Notes under the pieces: generated by a model | The model's database searches: none | Told to the model about the DNA's origin: nothing | What the model saw: the letters and a program-made list of their open reading frames with translations, nothing else | Part shown: positions 1 through 4,879 of the stretch, one piece after another | How the letters are laid out: every line of letters starts with the position of its first letter | Numbering within the stretch: the first letter of the stretch is position 1 | Assembly: GCA_016284485.1 (NCBI GenBank) | Contig: JAEEOX010000203.1 | Coordinates: 1 to 6,464, forward strand | Reading direction: 5' to 3' | From: Bacillota bacterium | GTDB taxonomy: Bacteria > Bacillota > Clostridia > Peptostreptococcales > Anaerovoracaceae | Length of the DNA: 6,464 nucleotides | Program-made: the position numbers and the translations under genes

Positions 1-269
1 TCATAGGGTCGGCGTTCAGGGCACCATCCAACGCCCTGTCCAACGGCACAGGCAACTACGTGATCAACTTCGCCATCGCCATCCTGGACGCCTTCGTGGT
101 GAGGATAGGCCTGGCCTACTTCCTGGGACAGATCCTGGGAATGGGTTACATGGGCTTCTGGCTGGGAGACGCCCTGGCGGGATACACACCATTCATGATA
201 GTCATCCCCTTCTACCTGAGCGGCAGGTGGAAGACCAATAAATATGTAATAAAGGACAAAGTCCAATAG
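1..269 (+). CDS. MATE-family multidrug/Na+ antiporter, C-terminal fragment
   Basis: Reading frame 3 is open from the window edge to a TAG stop at 267-269, giving the last 88 residues of a membrane protein whose start lies outside the window. The visible part begins with a loop containing FRAPSNALSNGTGN. Two hydrophobic segments follow: YVINFAIAILDAFVVRIGLAYFL, and GMGYMGFWLGDALAGYTPFM leading into MIVIPFYL. A basic cytoplasmic tail (SGRWKTNKYVIKDK) closes it. The R-I-x-L-A-Y-x-L-G ... G-x-x-G-x-W-x-G pattern is typical of the last helices of MATE exporters (DinF/NorM type), which expel cationic drugs or metabolites in exchange for Na+ or H+. The family is usually about 450 residues, so roughly four fifths is missing here because of the window edge. 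The next gene starts 23 bases downstream in the same direction, so the two are probably co-transcribed. The MATE call rests on family resemblance only; substrate is unknown. Confidence 0.8.
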   Translation, partial: IGSAFRAPSNALSNGTGNYVINFAIAILDAFVVRIGLAYFLGQILGMGYMGFWLGDALAGYTPFMIVIPFYLSGRWKTNKYVIKDKVQ

Positions 270-292
270 GAGCAAAAGAAAGGATATGAGTG

Positions 293-664
293 ATGGATAA
301 GATCATATATTTTGTGATCGCAGCAATAGTTCTGGCAGTCATCGTCATGATGCTGATCACGGCTAAGCGAAACAGAGATCTGAAGAGAGAGGGGGTCGAA
401 ACTGACGCCGTGGTGACCAGGATATGGGAGAATACCACTACGGACCCGGACACCATGAAGACCACCACGGATTACGTGTACTACGTGACCTACAGGACTG
501 ATGAAGGAGAAACGGTGGAAGCCAAGCTGGCCAGCGGCAAAAGCGTTGAGACTTACAAGGACCGGGAATTCTGGTACGGTGACCTCCGTGAAGGCAGTCC
601 GGTGAGGATCATCTATCTTCCCTCAAAACCCAAATATGTCTTACGTGTCAAGGATGGTATGTAA
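293..664 (+). CDS. Small membrane-anchored protein, DUF3592-like
   Basis: This is a 123-residue protein. Residues 4-23 form one hydrophobic helix (IIYFVIAAIVLAVIVMMLIT), followed by a basic stretch (AKRNRDLKR) and a soluble beta-rich domain. The domain pattern, G-x-x-T-x-A-V-V-T-R near residue 40, then YVYYVTYRTDEGETVEA, then GSPVRIIYLPSKPKYV near the end, resembles DUF3592-type domains, whose function is not known. The positive-inside rule places the soluble domain in the cytoplasm. I chose the ATG at 293 because AAAGGA at 278-283 gives normal spacing. A GTG at 290 would add one residue, and the ATG at 286 runs into a stop after four codons. It follows the MATE gene by 23 bases and is closed by a strong hairpin terminator, so it is the last gene of that operon. 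No function can be assigned beyond this. Confidence 0.75.
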   Translation: MDKIIYFVIAAIVLAVIVMMLITAKRNRDLKREGVETDAVVTRIWENTTTDPDTMKTTTDYVYYVTYRTDEGETVEAKLASGKSVETYKDREFWYGDLREGSPVRIIYLPSKPKYVLRVKDGM

Positions 665-670
665 CAACAA

Positions 671-700
671 AAAGGCGCTGACCTGAGGGTCAGCGCCTTT
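671..700. terminator. Bidirectional intrinsic terminator
   Basis: A perfect 13-bp inverted repeat (AAAGGCGCTGACC, loop TGAG, then its complement) runs into CCTTTTATGTTT on the + strand. Read from the other side, the stem also ends in a T-rich tail. It sits between the convergent small membrane protein gene (stop 664) and cysK (stop 720), and can end transcription of both. Confidence 0.92.
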
Positions 701-719
701 TATGTTTGAGTCATCCCGT

Positions 720-1652
720 TTATTCCCCGAAAAGAGGTGTGGACAGGTATCTGTCTCCGGAATCGGGGAGAAGCACCACGATGCACTTGCCCTGGTTTTC
801 GGGGCGGGAGGCCAGGATCTGTCCGGCCTTGAGAGCCGCACCGGAGGAGATGCCTACGAGTATTCCCTCGGTGACTGCGAAACGCCTGCCTTCTGCGAAG
901 GCGTCCTCGTTCTCGATGGCCAGAACTTCATCATAGATGCCTGTATCCAGCACCTCGGGGACGAAGCCTGCTCCGATGCCCTGGATCTTGTGGGCTCCCG
1001 GAGTTCCCTTGGAAAGTACGGGAGAAGTGGCGGGCTCAACGGCGACCACCTTGACCTCGGGGTTTTGCTCCTTGAGGTAGCGGCCTGTGCCGGTGATGGT
1101 TCCGCCGGTGCCTACGCCTGCCACGAAGATGTCCACCTTGCCCTCGGTCTGTTCCCAGATCTCCGGGCCGGTGGTCCTGTAGTGGATCGCAGGGTTTGCG
1201 GGGTTCACGAACTGACCCAGGATCACGGAGTCCGGGATAGAGGCGTTCAGTTCGTCAGCTTTGGCAATGGCGCCCTTCATACCTTTTGCACCCTCGGTGA
1301 GGACCAGCTCGGCTCCGTAGGCTGCCAGGAGCTTGCGGCGTTCCACGCTCATGGTCTCAGGCAGTGTGAAAATGGCCTTGTAGCCGCGGGCTGCAGCCAC
1401 AGCTGCCAGACCGATGCCTGTGTTCCCGCTGGTGGGCTCGATTATTGTGGCGCCGGGTTTCAGGATGCCTTTCTCTTCGGCATCCAGGATCATCGCACAG
1501 GCGATCCTGTCCTTGACGGAGCCTGCGGGATTCAAATACTCCAGCTTCGCAAGAAGCGCGCCATGAAGGCCCGCATCTTTGCTGTATCTCGACGCCAAGA
1601 ACAGTGGTGTCTTTCCGATGAGGTCAATGAGATTAGTTTTGATGTTCGACAT
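720..1652 (-). CDS. cysK: Cysteine synthase A (O-acetylserine sulfhydrylase)
   Basis: This 310-residue PLP enzyme makes L-cysteine from O-acetylserine and sulfide in the cytoplasm, the last step of sulfur assimilation. NPAGSVKDR holds the PLP lysine (K47). TSGNTG at 74-79 is the substrate loop, GTGGT at 181-185 the phosphate-binding loop, GISSGAA at 267-273 the cofactor ring contact, and PDSGDRYLST the usual C-terminal signature. GQFVNPANP and the GxHKIQGIGAGF segment favour CysK over CysM or cystathionine beta-synthase. Length is normal for the family. The start at 1652 is set by AAAGGAGG at 1659-1666 and by the conserved N-terminus (NLIDLIGKTPL). The frame stays open further upstream, but that part covers promoter and operator DNA. 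It is divergent from nifS, with a good promoter overlapped by an operator-like palindrome, so it is probably controlled together with the Fe-S genes. Confidence 0.97.
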   Translation of the reverse strand: MSNIKTNLIDLIGKTPLFLASRYSKDAGLHGALLAKLEYLNPAGSVKDRIACAMILDAEEKGILKPGATIIEPTSGNTGIGLAAVAAARGYKAIFTLPETMSVERRKLLAAYGAELVLTEGAKGMKGAIAKADELNASIPDSVILGQFVNPANPAIHYRTTGPEIWEQTEGKVDIFVAGVGTGGTITGTGRYLKEQNPEVKVVAVEPATSPVLSKGTPGAHKIQGIGAGFVPEVLDTGIYDEVLAIENEDAFAEGRRFAVTEGILVGISSGAALKAGQILASRPENQGKCIVVLLPDSGDRYLSTPLFGE

Positions 1653-1667
1653 GATATGCCTCCTTTG

Positions 1668-1692
1668 ACTACCTATCTGTTTGGTAGGTAGT
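1668..1692. promoter_or_regulatory. Operator-like inverted repeat over the cysK promoter
   Basis: Arms ACTACCTA and TAGGTAGT (8 bp, perfect) lie symmetrically about position 1680. The inner part reads CCTATC-N5-GGTAGG. The repeat overlaps the downstream end of the cysK -10 box (1690-1695) and the expected start point, so a bound protein would block RNA polymerase. It shares its core and spacing with the site at 1797-1819. The likely ligand is the Rrf2-type regulator encoded at 3603-4004; that link is inference. Confidence 0.75.
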
Positions 1693-1718
1693 ATAGAATA
1701 AACTGCGGTGGCTGTCAA
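1690..1718 (-). promoter_or_regulatory. cysK promoter
   Basis: On the minus strand, TTGACA (1713-1718) is followed after exactly 17 bases by TATACT (1690-1695), a near-consensus sigma-A/sigma-70 promoter. The start point should fall near 1683, about 30 bases before the cysK start codon. Confidence 0.85.
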
Positions 1719-1755
1719 CAGTGTTTTGAACAATTTTAGAGAAAAATATTTTGCA

Positions 1756-1780
1756 TTTACCCCTTGACGAGGTAGGTAAA
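1756..1780. promoter_or_regulatory. Secondary operator-like site over the nifS -35 box
   Basis: The right half, GGTAGGTA (1771-1778), is identical to the right half of the cysK site. The left side matches only in its outer part, giving arms TTTACC and GGTAAA around position 1768. The site covers the nifS -35 box. It is weaker than its two neighbours and could be an accessory site or chance. Its centre is 40 bases, close to four helical turns, from the strong nifS site. Confidence 0.5.
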
Positions 1781-1792
1781 TAGTCGTATATT
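1764..1792 (+). promoter_or_regulatory. nifS-nifU promoter
   Basis: TTGACG (1764-1769), a 17-base spacer and TATATT (1787-1792) make a strong sigma-A type promoter. The start point would be near 1799, leaving a leader of about 53 bases before nifS. The start region coincides with a perfect palindrome, implying repression. Confidence 0.85.
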
Positions 1793-1796
1793 CTAA

Positions 1797-1819
1797 TTGC
1801 CTACCGAAACGGTAGGCAA
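1797..1819. promoter_or_regulatory. Operator, perfect palindrome at the nifS start point
   Basis: Perfect 10-bp arms TTGCCTACCG and CGGTAGGCAA are separated by AAA, centred at 1808. The core CCTACC-N5-GGTAGG aligns with the cysK site with the same spacing. It begins at or next to the predicted transcription start, a classic position for a repressor. In RNA it could also fold as a short hairpin in the leader, but no U-run follows, so attenuation is unlikely. Confidence 0.82.
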
Positions 1820-1839
1820 GATTCACACCACGAAAGAAA

Positions 1840-1851
1840 GAGGAAAACACA
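1840..1851 (+). promoter_or_regulatory. Ribosome site shared word-for-word with nifU
   Basis: GAGGAAAACACA directly precedes the nifS ATG. The same 12 bases, plus the ATG, precede nifU at 3057-3068. The purine core is GAGG, about eight bases from the start codon. Confidence 0.7.
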
Positions 1852-3042
1852 ATGATATATGCTGATAACGCGGCGACCACAAGGATGAGCCGGACCGCCA
1901 TCGAGGCAATGCTGCCATACATGAGCGAGTACTACGGCAACCCGTCCAGCCTTTACTCCTTCGGTCAGAAGGCCAAGGAGGCCCTGGAGGAGGCCAGGGA
2001 GAAGGTGGCGAAGTGCCTGAACTGCAACCCCTGGGAGATCACATTCCCATCAGGCGGAAGCGAGGCGGACAACCAGGCGATCCTATCCGCCGCAAGATCC
2101 GGAGAGAAAAAGGGTAAGAAACATATAATATCCACCGCCTTCGAGCATCACGCAGTGCTCCACACCCTGGAGAAGCTTGAGAAGGAAGGCTTCGAGGTGA
2201 CCCTTCTGGACGTGCACAGCACGGGCATCATCGATCCGGAACAGGTGGCTGAGGCCATCCGCGAGGATACCTGCCTGGTCACCATAATGTATGCCAACAA
2301 CGAGATCGGCACCATCCAGCCCATAGCTGAGATCGGAAAGATCTGCAGAGAAAAGGGCGTGACCTTCCATACCGACGCTGTGCAGGCGGCAGGACATATA
2401 AAGATAGACGTACAGGAGCAAAACATTGACATGCTCTCACTTTCGGCCCACAAGTTCCACGGGCCCAAGGGCATCGGAGTGCTCTACACAAGGCGCGGCA
2501 TAGTGCTCCACAATCTCATCAACGGCGGAGCCCAGGAGAGGGGTAAGCGCGCCGGAACAGAGAACATTCCCGCCATCGTGGCCATGGCTGCGGCTCTCAC
2601 TGAGGCCTGCGACCACATGGAGGAGAACGCTGCCAGGATGACGGCCCTGAGAGACCGCCTGATGGAAGGCCTGGACAAGATCCCCTACGGCGAACTGAAC
2701 GGAAGCCGCGAGCACCGTCTTCCCGGCAATGTGAACTACTGCTTCGAGGGGATCGAAGGTGAGTCCATGCTGCTCCTTCTGGACGACAAGGGCATCTGCG
2801 CATCATCGGGAAGCGCATGCACTTCCGGGTCGCTGGATCCCAGCCACGTGCTGCTGGCCATCGGCAGACCCCACGAGGTCGCCCACGGGTCCCTGAGGCT
2901 GACCATCGGAGAGGACTCCACGGAGGAAGACGTGGATCAGATCATTCAGGCGGTCACGGATGTGGTGACATATCTCAGGAACATGTCGCCATTCTGGAGA
3001 GATCTGGTAACAGGCAAGAGGACCCACGTTTTCAGTGAATAG
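1852..3042 (+). CDS. nifS: Cysteine desulfurase (NifS/IscS type)
   Basis: This 396-residue PLP enzyme removes sulfur from L-cysteine, giving alanine and a persulfide that is passed to the scaffold NifU for Fe-S cluster assembly. It has the fold type I aminotransferase pattern: YADNAATT at the N-terminus, SGGSEADN at 67-74, EHHAVLHT with the cofactor-stacking histidine (H99), HTDAVQAAG at 173-181, and SAHKFHGPKG with the PLP lysine K201. The catalytic cysteine is C323 in ASSGSACTSGS, a long flexible loop of the group I (IscS/NifS) kind rather than the SufS kind. SLRLTIG near 347-353 is the substrate carboxylate region. The short tail after YLRNMSPFW is usual for clostridial NifS. It lies 26 bases before nifU and starts a two-gene operon. 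The start is fixed by GAGG at 1840-1843 and the conserved N-terminus. IscS would be an equally valid name. Confidence 0.96.
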   Translation: MIYADNAATTRMSRTAIEAMLPYMSEYYGNPSSLYSFGQKAKEALEEAREKVAKCLNCNPWEITFPSGGSEADNQAILSAARSGEKKGKKHIISTAFEHHAVLHTLEKLEKEGFEVTLLDVHSTGIIDPEQVAEAIREDTCLVTIMYANNEIGTIQPIAEIGKICREKGVTFHTDAVQAAGHIKIDVQEQNIDMLSLSAHKFHGPKGIGVLYTRRGIVLHNLINGGAQERGKRAGTENIPAIVAMAAALTEACDHMEENAARMTALRDRLMEGLDKIPYGELNGSREHRLPGNVNYCFEGIEGESMLLLLDDKGICASSGSACTSGSLDPSHVLLAIGRPHEVAHGSLRLTIGEDSTEEDVDQIIQAVTDVVTYLRNMSPFWRDLVTGKRTHVFSE

Positions 3043-3056
3043 GTACGGAGCAAGAG

Positions 3057-3068
3057 GAGGAAAACACA
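3057..3068 (+). promoter_or_regulatory. nifU ribosome site, copy of the nifS one
   Basis: This is the second copy of GAGGAAAACACA directly before an ATG. Here the Shine-Dalgarno core is longer (AGGAGG at 3055-3060), predicting somewhat stronger initiation than at nifS. Confidence 0.7.
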
Positions 3069-3506
3069 ATGGCTTTATACAGCGACAAGGTAATGGATCA
3101 TTTCCGCAACCCCAGGAACGTGGGCGTCATCGAAGAAGCTGACGGCGTGGGCGAGGCTGGCAACCCGGTGTGCGGAGACATCATGAAGATATATCTCAAA
3201 ATAGACGACGACGTGATCTCTGACGTGAAGTTCGAGACCTTCGGCTGCGGCAGCGCCATAGCTTCCAGCTCCATGGCCACCGAGCTCATCAAGGGGAAGC
3301 CTGTTGAAGAGGCTGCGGCCCTGACCAACAAGGCTGTGACGGAGGCCCTTGACGGCCTTCCCATCCACAAGCTTCATTGCTCCGTGCTGGCCGAAGAGGC
3401 CATCAAACTGGCTCTCAAGGATTACTACGACAAAAACGGCATCCCCTACGATCCCGAAGAATTCAAGGGACTGGTGGACTGCGCCAGCTGCGCCGAGAAC
3501 CACTGA
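3069..3506 (+). CDS. nifU: Fe-S cluster assembly scaffold (IscU/NifU N-terminal type)
   Basis: This 145-residue scaffold receives sulfur from the desulfurase encoded just upstream and assembles [2Fe-2S]/[4Fe-4S] clusters for transfer to client proteins. The N-terminus YSDKVMDHFRNPRNVG is diagnostic of IscU. The three cluster cysteines are C35 (GNPVCGD, with D37), C60 (FGCGSAIASSS) and C104 (LHCSVLAEEAIK, with H103). It corresponds to IscU, or the N-terminal domain of nitrogenase NifU; the ferredoxin-like and C-terminal domains of full NifU are absent. Two things are unusual. The chaperone-recognition motif, LPPVK in E. coli, reads LPIHK (97-101). The protein also ends in an extra CASC pair (C138, C141). 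No HscA/HscB genes follow, consistent with a reduced Gram-positive system. No terminator is seen before the regulator gene, so read-through into it is possible. Confidence 0.96.
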   Translation: MALYSDKVMDHFRNPRNVGVIEEADGVGEAGNPVCGDIMKIYLKIDDDVISDVKFETFGCGSAIASSSMATELIKGKPVEEAAALTNKAVTEALDGLPIHKLHCSVLAEEAIKLALKDYYDKNGIPYDPEEFKGLVDCASCAENH

Positions 3507-3546
3507 GAGTGAGCCGCAGGTGTTTTAAGGCAGGAAGGCGGGCGGA

Positions 3547-3575
3547 TTGCAATCCACCTACTGATATGGTATGAT
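3547..3575 (+). promoter_or_regulatory. Promoter of the Rrf2-type regulator
   Basis: TTGCAA (3547-3552), a 17-base spacer and TATGAT (3570-3575) form a fair sigma-A promoter, with the start point near 3582 and a leader of about 20 bases. It overlaps an operator-like site in the spacer. Confidence 0.65.
3557..3573. promoter_or_regulatory. Probable autoregulatory operator of the Rrf2 gene
   Basis: CCTACT-GATAT-GGTATG matches the CCTAYC-N5-GGTAGG core of the cysK and nifS sites at 10 of 12 defined positions, with identical spacing. It lies between and partly over the -35 and -10 boxes of the regulator's own promoter. Binding here would repress the regulator gene. The imperfect match suggests lower affinity. 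Confidence 0.55.
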
Positions 3576-3602
3576 GGACGCCTAAGGAAGGTGACAGAAA
3601 TG

Positions 3603-4004
3603 ATGGTATCGACCAGAGGACGCTACGCGCTTCGCGTGATGGTGGATCTCGCAGAAAACAGCAAAGACGGATACATCCCCATGAGGGAGGTGGCTGCCCG
3701 CCAGGATATTTCGCTGAAATACCTGGAGCGCATCCTGCCTCTTCTGGTATCGCAAAACATGATTGAAGGGGTCCACGGCAAGGGCGGCGGCTACCGCCTG
3801 TCCAGAGATCCTTCGGAGTACACGGTGGGTGAGATCCTGAGGGTGACCGAAGGAGACATCGCGCCGGTGGCCTGCCTGGAGTGCAACGCCGCGGGATGCG
3901 ACCGCACCGAGGACTGCAGGACCCTTCCAATGTGGAGCGAGCTGAATAACCGGATCACCGGCTATCTGGACAACGTCACGATAGCGGATCTGATGAAAGT
4001 ATAA
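3603..4004 (+). CDS. Rrf2/IscR-family transcription regulator with four-cysteine cluster
   Basis: This 133-residue DNA-binding protein begins MVSTRGRYALRVMVDLA, the family N-terminus. A winged helix-turn-helix lies at about 27-70 (REVAARQDISLKYLERIL as HTH, VHGKGGGYRLSRDP as wing), followed by a dimerisation helix at the C-terminus. Between them C91, C94, C99 and C105 form CxxCx4Cx5C. In E. coli IscR three cysteines (C92, C98, C104) bind a [2Fe-2S] cluster; here the last two keep that six-residue step. It therefore probably senses Fe-S or thiol status and controls cysK and nifS-nifU. Cysteine-free CymR of Bacillus is the alternative relative. I chose the ATG at 3603 because it fits the family N-terminus and sits 8 bases from AAGGTGA. 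ATG 3600 is also possible; GTG 3591 lies on the ribosome site itself. It has its own promoter and is closed by a hairpin terminator. Confidence 0.93.
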   Translation: MVSTRGRYALRVMVDLAENSKDGYIPMREVAARQDISLKYLERILPLLVSQNMIEGVHGKGGGYRLSRDPSEYTVGEILRVTEGDIAPVACLECNAAGCDRTEDCRTLPMWSELNNRITGYLDNVTIADLMKV

Positions 4005-4012
4005 AACATAAT

Positions 4013-4042
4013 AAAAGGACACCGGAGGACCGGTGTCCTTTT
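4013..4042. terminator. Bidirectional intrinsic terminator
   Basis: A perfect 13-bp stem, AAAAGGACACCGG with loop AGGA and its complement, ends in TTTTCGTTATT on the + strand and in a T-rich run on the other strand. It lies between the convergent regulator gene (stop 4004) and the cystatin-like lipoprotein gene (stop 4082). Confidence 0.92.
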
Positions 4043-4081
4043 CGTTATTGATAGATCGGGGCTACCCCCCCAAAAAAGAAG

Positions 4082-4684
4082 CTAAGCCAGAGCAGAGATG
4101 TCCAGCGGCACGCTCTTAAGGACCTCTGTTTTCCCCTGAAGATCCTCATAGATGAACGTCAGCGTCCAACCCTTGCAAAGCACGCAGTGATTGGTTCCGG
4201 CCACCACCTGTGAAGCCAGGTGCAGCACGGCATCGTCCGCCTCAACGCTTCCTTCTCTGTCGACTGCCCAGGCGCCTGTAAGGTTGCCCGATTCAGGCTG
4301 TAGGTCTTCGACAACACCATCTTCCATGACCTTTCCCAGATCCATGGCGATGATCTTGGTGACCTCCGCATTGTCCTGAAGGTCGGCGTAGACGTAGATC
4401 AGCGAGTAATACGGTTTTGCTTCGGGAGCGACAACAGTCGCCTCGCAGAGGAAGCAGTAGTTCATTCCCGCCACCACCTGAGTGCCGAGAAGAGCCACCG
4501 GCTCATAGGATACTCCGTCCAGGCCCTCCATTGCCTTTTCAAAAGCAGCCTTGGCATCATCGGTGACGGTCGCATCCGGAGACAGTTCCCATCCGCCCAC
4601 CGATTGAGGTTCATCCTTTTGTCCGCAGGCTGTGAAGACGAAGATCATCAGAGCAGCCAGGGTCAGTGTTATAATCCTTTTCAT
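4082..4684 (-). CDS. Putative lipoprotein with two cystatin-like repeats
   Basis: This 200-residue protein has a bacterial lipoprotein signal: MKR, a hydrophobic core, then the lipobox FTAC with C20, so it should be anchored to the outer face of the cytoplasmic membrane. The mature part holds two related units. Unit 1 (about 30-120) has VGGW, a helix (DDAKAAFEKAMEGL), QVVAG (69-73), NYCFLC, then YSLIYVYADLQDNAEV. Unit 2 (about 137-200) has TGAW, DDA, QVVAG (159-163), NHCVLC, then LTFIYEDLQGKTEVLKSVPL. QVVAG followed by N-Y is the papain-binding loop of cystatins, and an early glycine (VGG) and a late hairpin are also cystatin features. Each unit carries a CxxC pair (C77/C80, C167/C170) that classical cystatins lack at this place. 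Cysteine-protease inhibition is therefore a guess; metal or redox binding is possible. The start is fixed by AAAAGGAGGGG at 4689-4699. It is a single-gene unit. Confidence 0.9.
   Translation of the reverse strand: MKRIITLTLAALMIFVFTACGQKDEPQSVGGWELSPDATVTDDAKAAFEKAMEGLDGVSYEPVALLGTQVVAGMNYCFLCEATVVAPEAKPYYSLIYVYADLQDNAEVTKIIAMDLGKVMEDGVVEDLQPESGNLTGAWAVDREGSVEADDAVLHLASQVVAGTNHCVLCKGWTLTFIYEDLQGKTEVLKSVPLDISALA
4085..4276 (-). repeat. Cystatin-like protein unit 2 (helix missing)
   Basis: This codes residues 137-200 of the lipoprotein. It aligns to unit 1 at GxW, DDA, (S/T)QVVAG, NxCxLC and YxDLQxxxEV. About 18 residues after DDA, the helix in unit 1, are missing, as are roughly 10 residues after the CxxC pair. 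Confidence 0.75.
4325..4597 (-). repeat. Cystatin-like protein unit 1 (complete)
   Basis: This codes residues 30-120 of the lipoprotein. It has the full order expected of a cystatin: N-terminal glycines, one helix, a QVVAG hairpin, further strands and a second hairpin (ADLQDN). The QVVAG motifs of the two units are 90 residues apart. Confidence 0.75.
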
Positions 4685-4718
4685 TATTACCCCTCCTTTT
4701 GATTAAGATTATATGAGA

Positions 4719-4747
4719 AATATAGCAGATACGGTATATTTCTTCAA
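4719..4747 (-). promoter_or_regulatory. Promoter of the cystatin-like lipoprotein gene
   Basis: On the minus strand TTGAAG (4742-4747), 17 bases and TATATT (4719-4724) form a plausible sigma-A promoter. A second TATAAT lies at 4708-4713 but has no good -35 box. The gap 4685-4879 otherwise holds only the opposing promoter and a short GC-rich hairpin at 4775-4789. Confidence 0.55.
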
Positions 4748-4819
4748 GATTATTTTGTGATGAGAGGGATGGATCCGGGCACGCCCCGGGACAGATATTT
4801 CCGTGCGGGATACAGGCTA

Positions 4820-4848
4820 TGGCTTAAGCGATAAAAGTATGCTAAAAT
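4820..4848 (+). promoter_or_regulatory. Promoter of the HAD-nitroreductase operon
   Basis: TAAAAT (4843-4848) is preceded by TGC, an extended -10 element, and 17 bases upstream by the weak -35 TGGCTT (4820-4825). The start point would be near 4855, about 25 bases before the start codon. Confidence 0.5.
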
Positions 4849-4879
4849 ATAACGTAAGATTTTTTAAGAGGACAAGCCT

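Noticed and set aside
202..468. Minus-strand frame of 88 codons over the MATE and small membrane protein genes
   Set aside because: It overlaps two supported genes, has no ribosome site or recognisable product, and is a shadow frame.
702..1691. Long open frame (329 codons) on the + strand opposite cysK
   Set aside because: It lies antisense to a clear, motif-complete cysK, its product resembles no protein family, and it has no ribosome site. It is a shadow of the GC-rich codon pattern.
1653..1922. N-terminal extension of cysK by 90 codons
   Set aside because: The extension covers the cysK promoter, the operators and the start of nifS. The conserved CysK N-terminus and an AAAGGAGG site fix the start at 1652.
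3591..3602. GTG start at 3591 for the Rrf2 regulator
   Set aside because: The GTG is part of the ribosome site AAGGAAGGTGA, leaving no spacing. ATG 3603 (or 3600) fits the family N-terminus.
4058..4071. GGGG-CTA-CCCC hairpin with C7 and A6 runs just after the lipoprotein stop
   Set aside because: The stem is only four pairs, and the T-run lies on the wrong side to terminate either gene. The 13-bp hairpin at 4013-4042 already explains termination.
4775..4789. GC-rich CCGGG/CCCGG hairpin in the gap before the HAD gene
   Set aside because: The arms are five bases long with no T-run and no resemblance to a known operator or riboswitch, so it is easily chance in GC-rich DNA.
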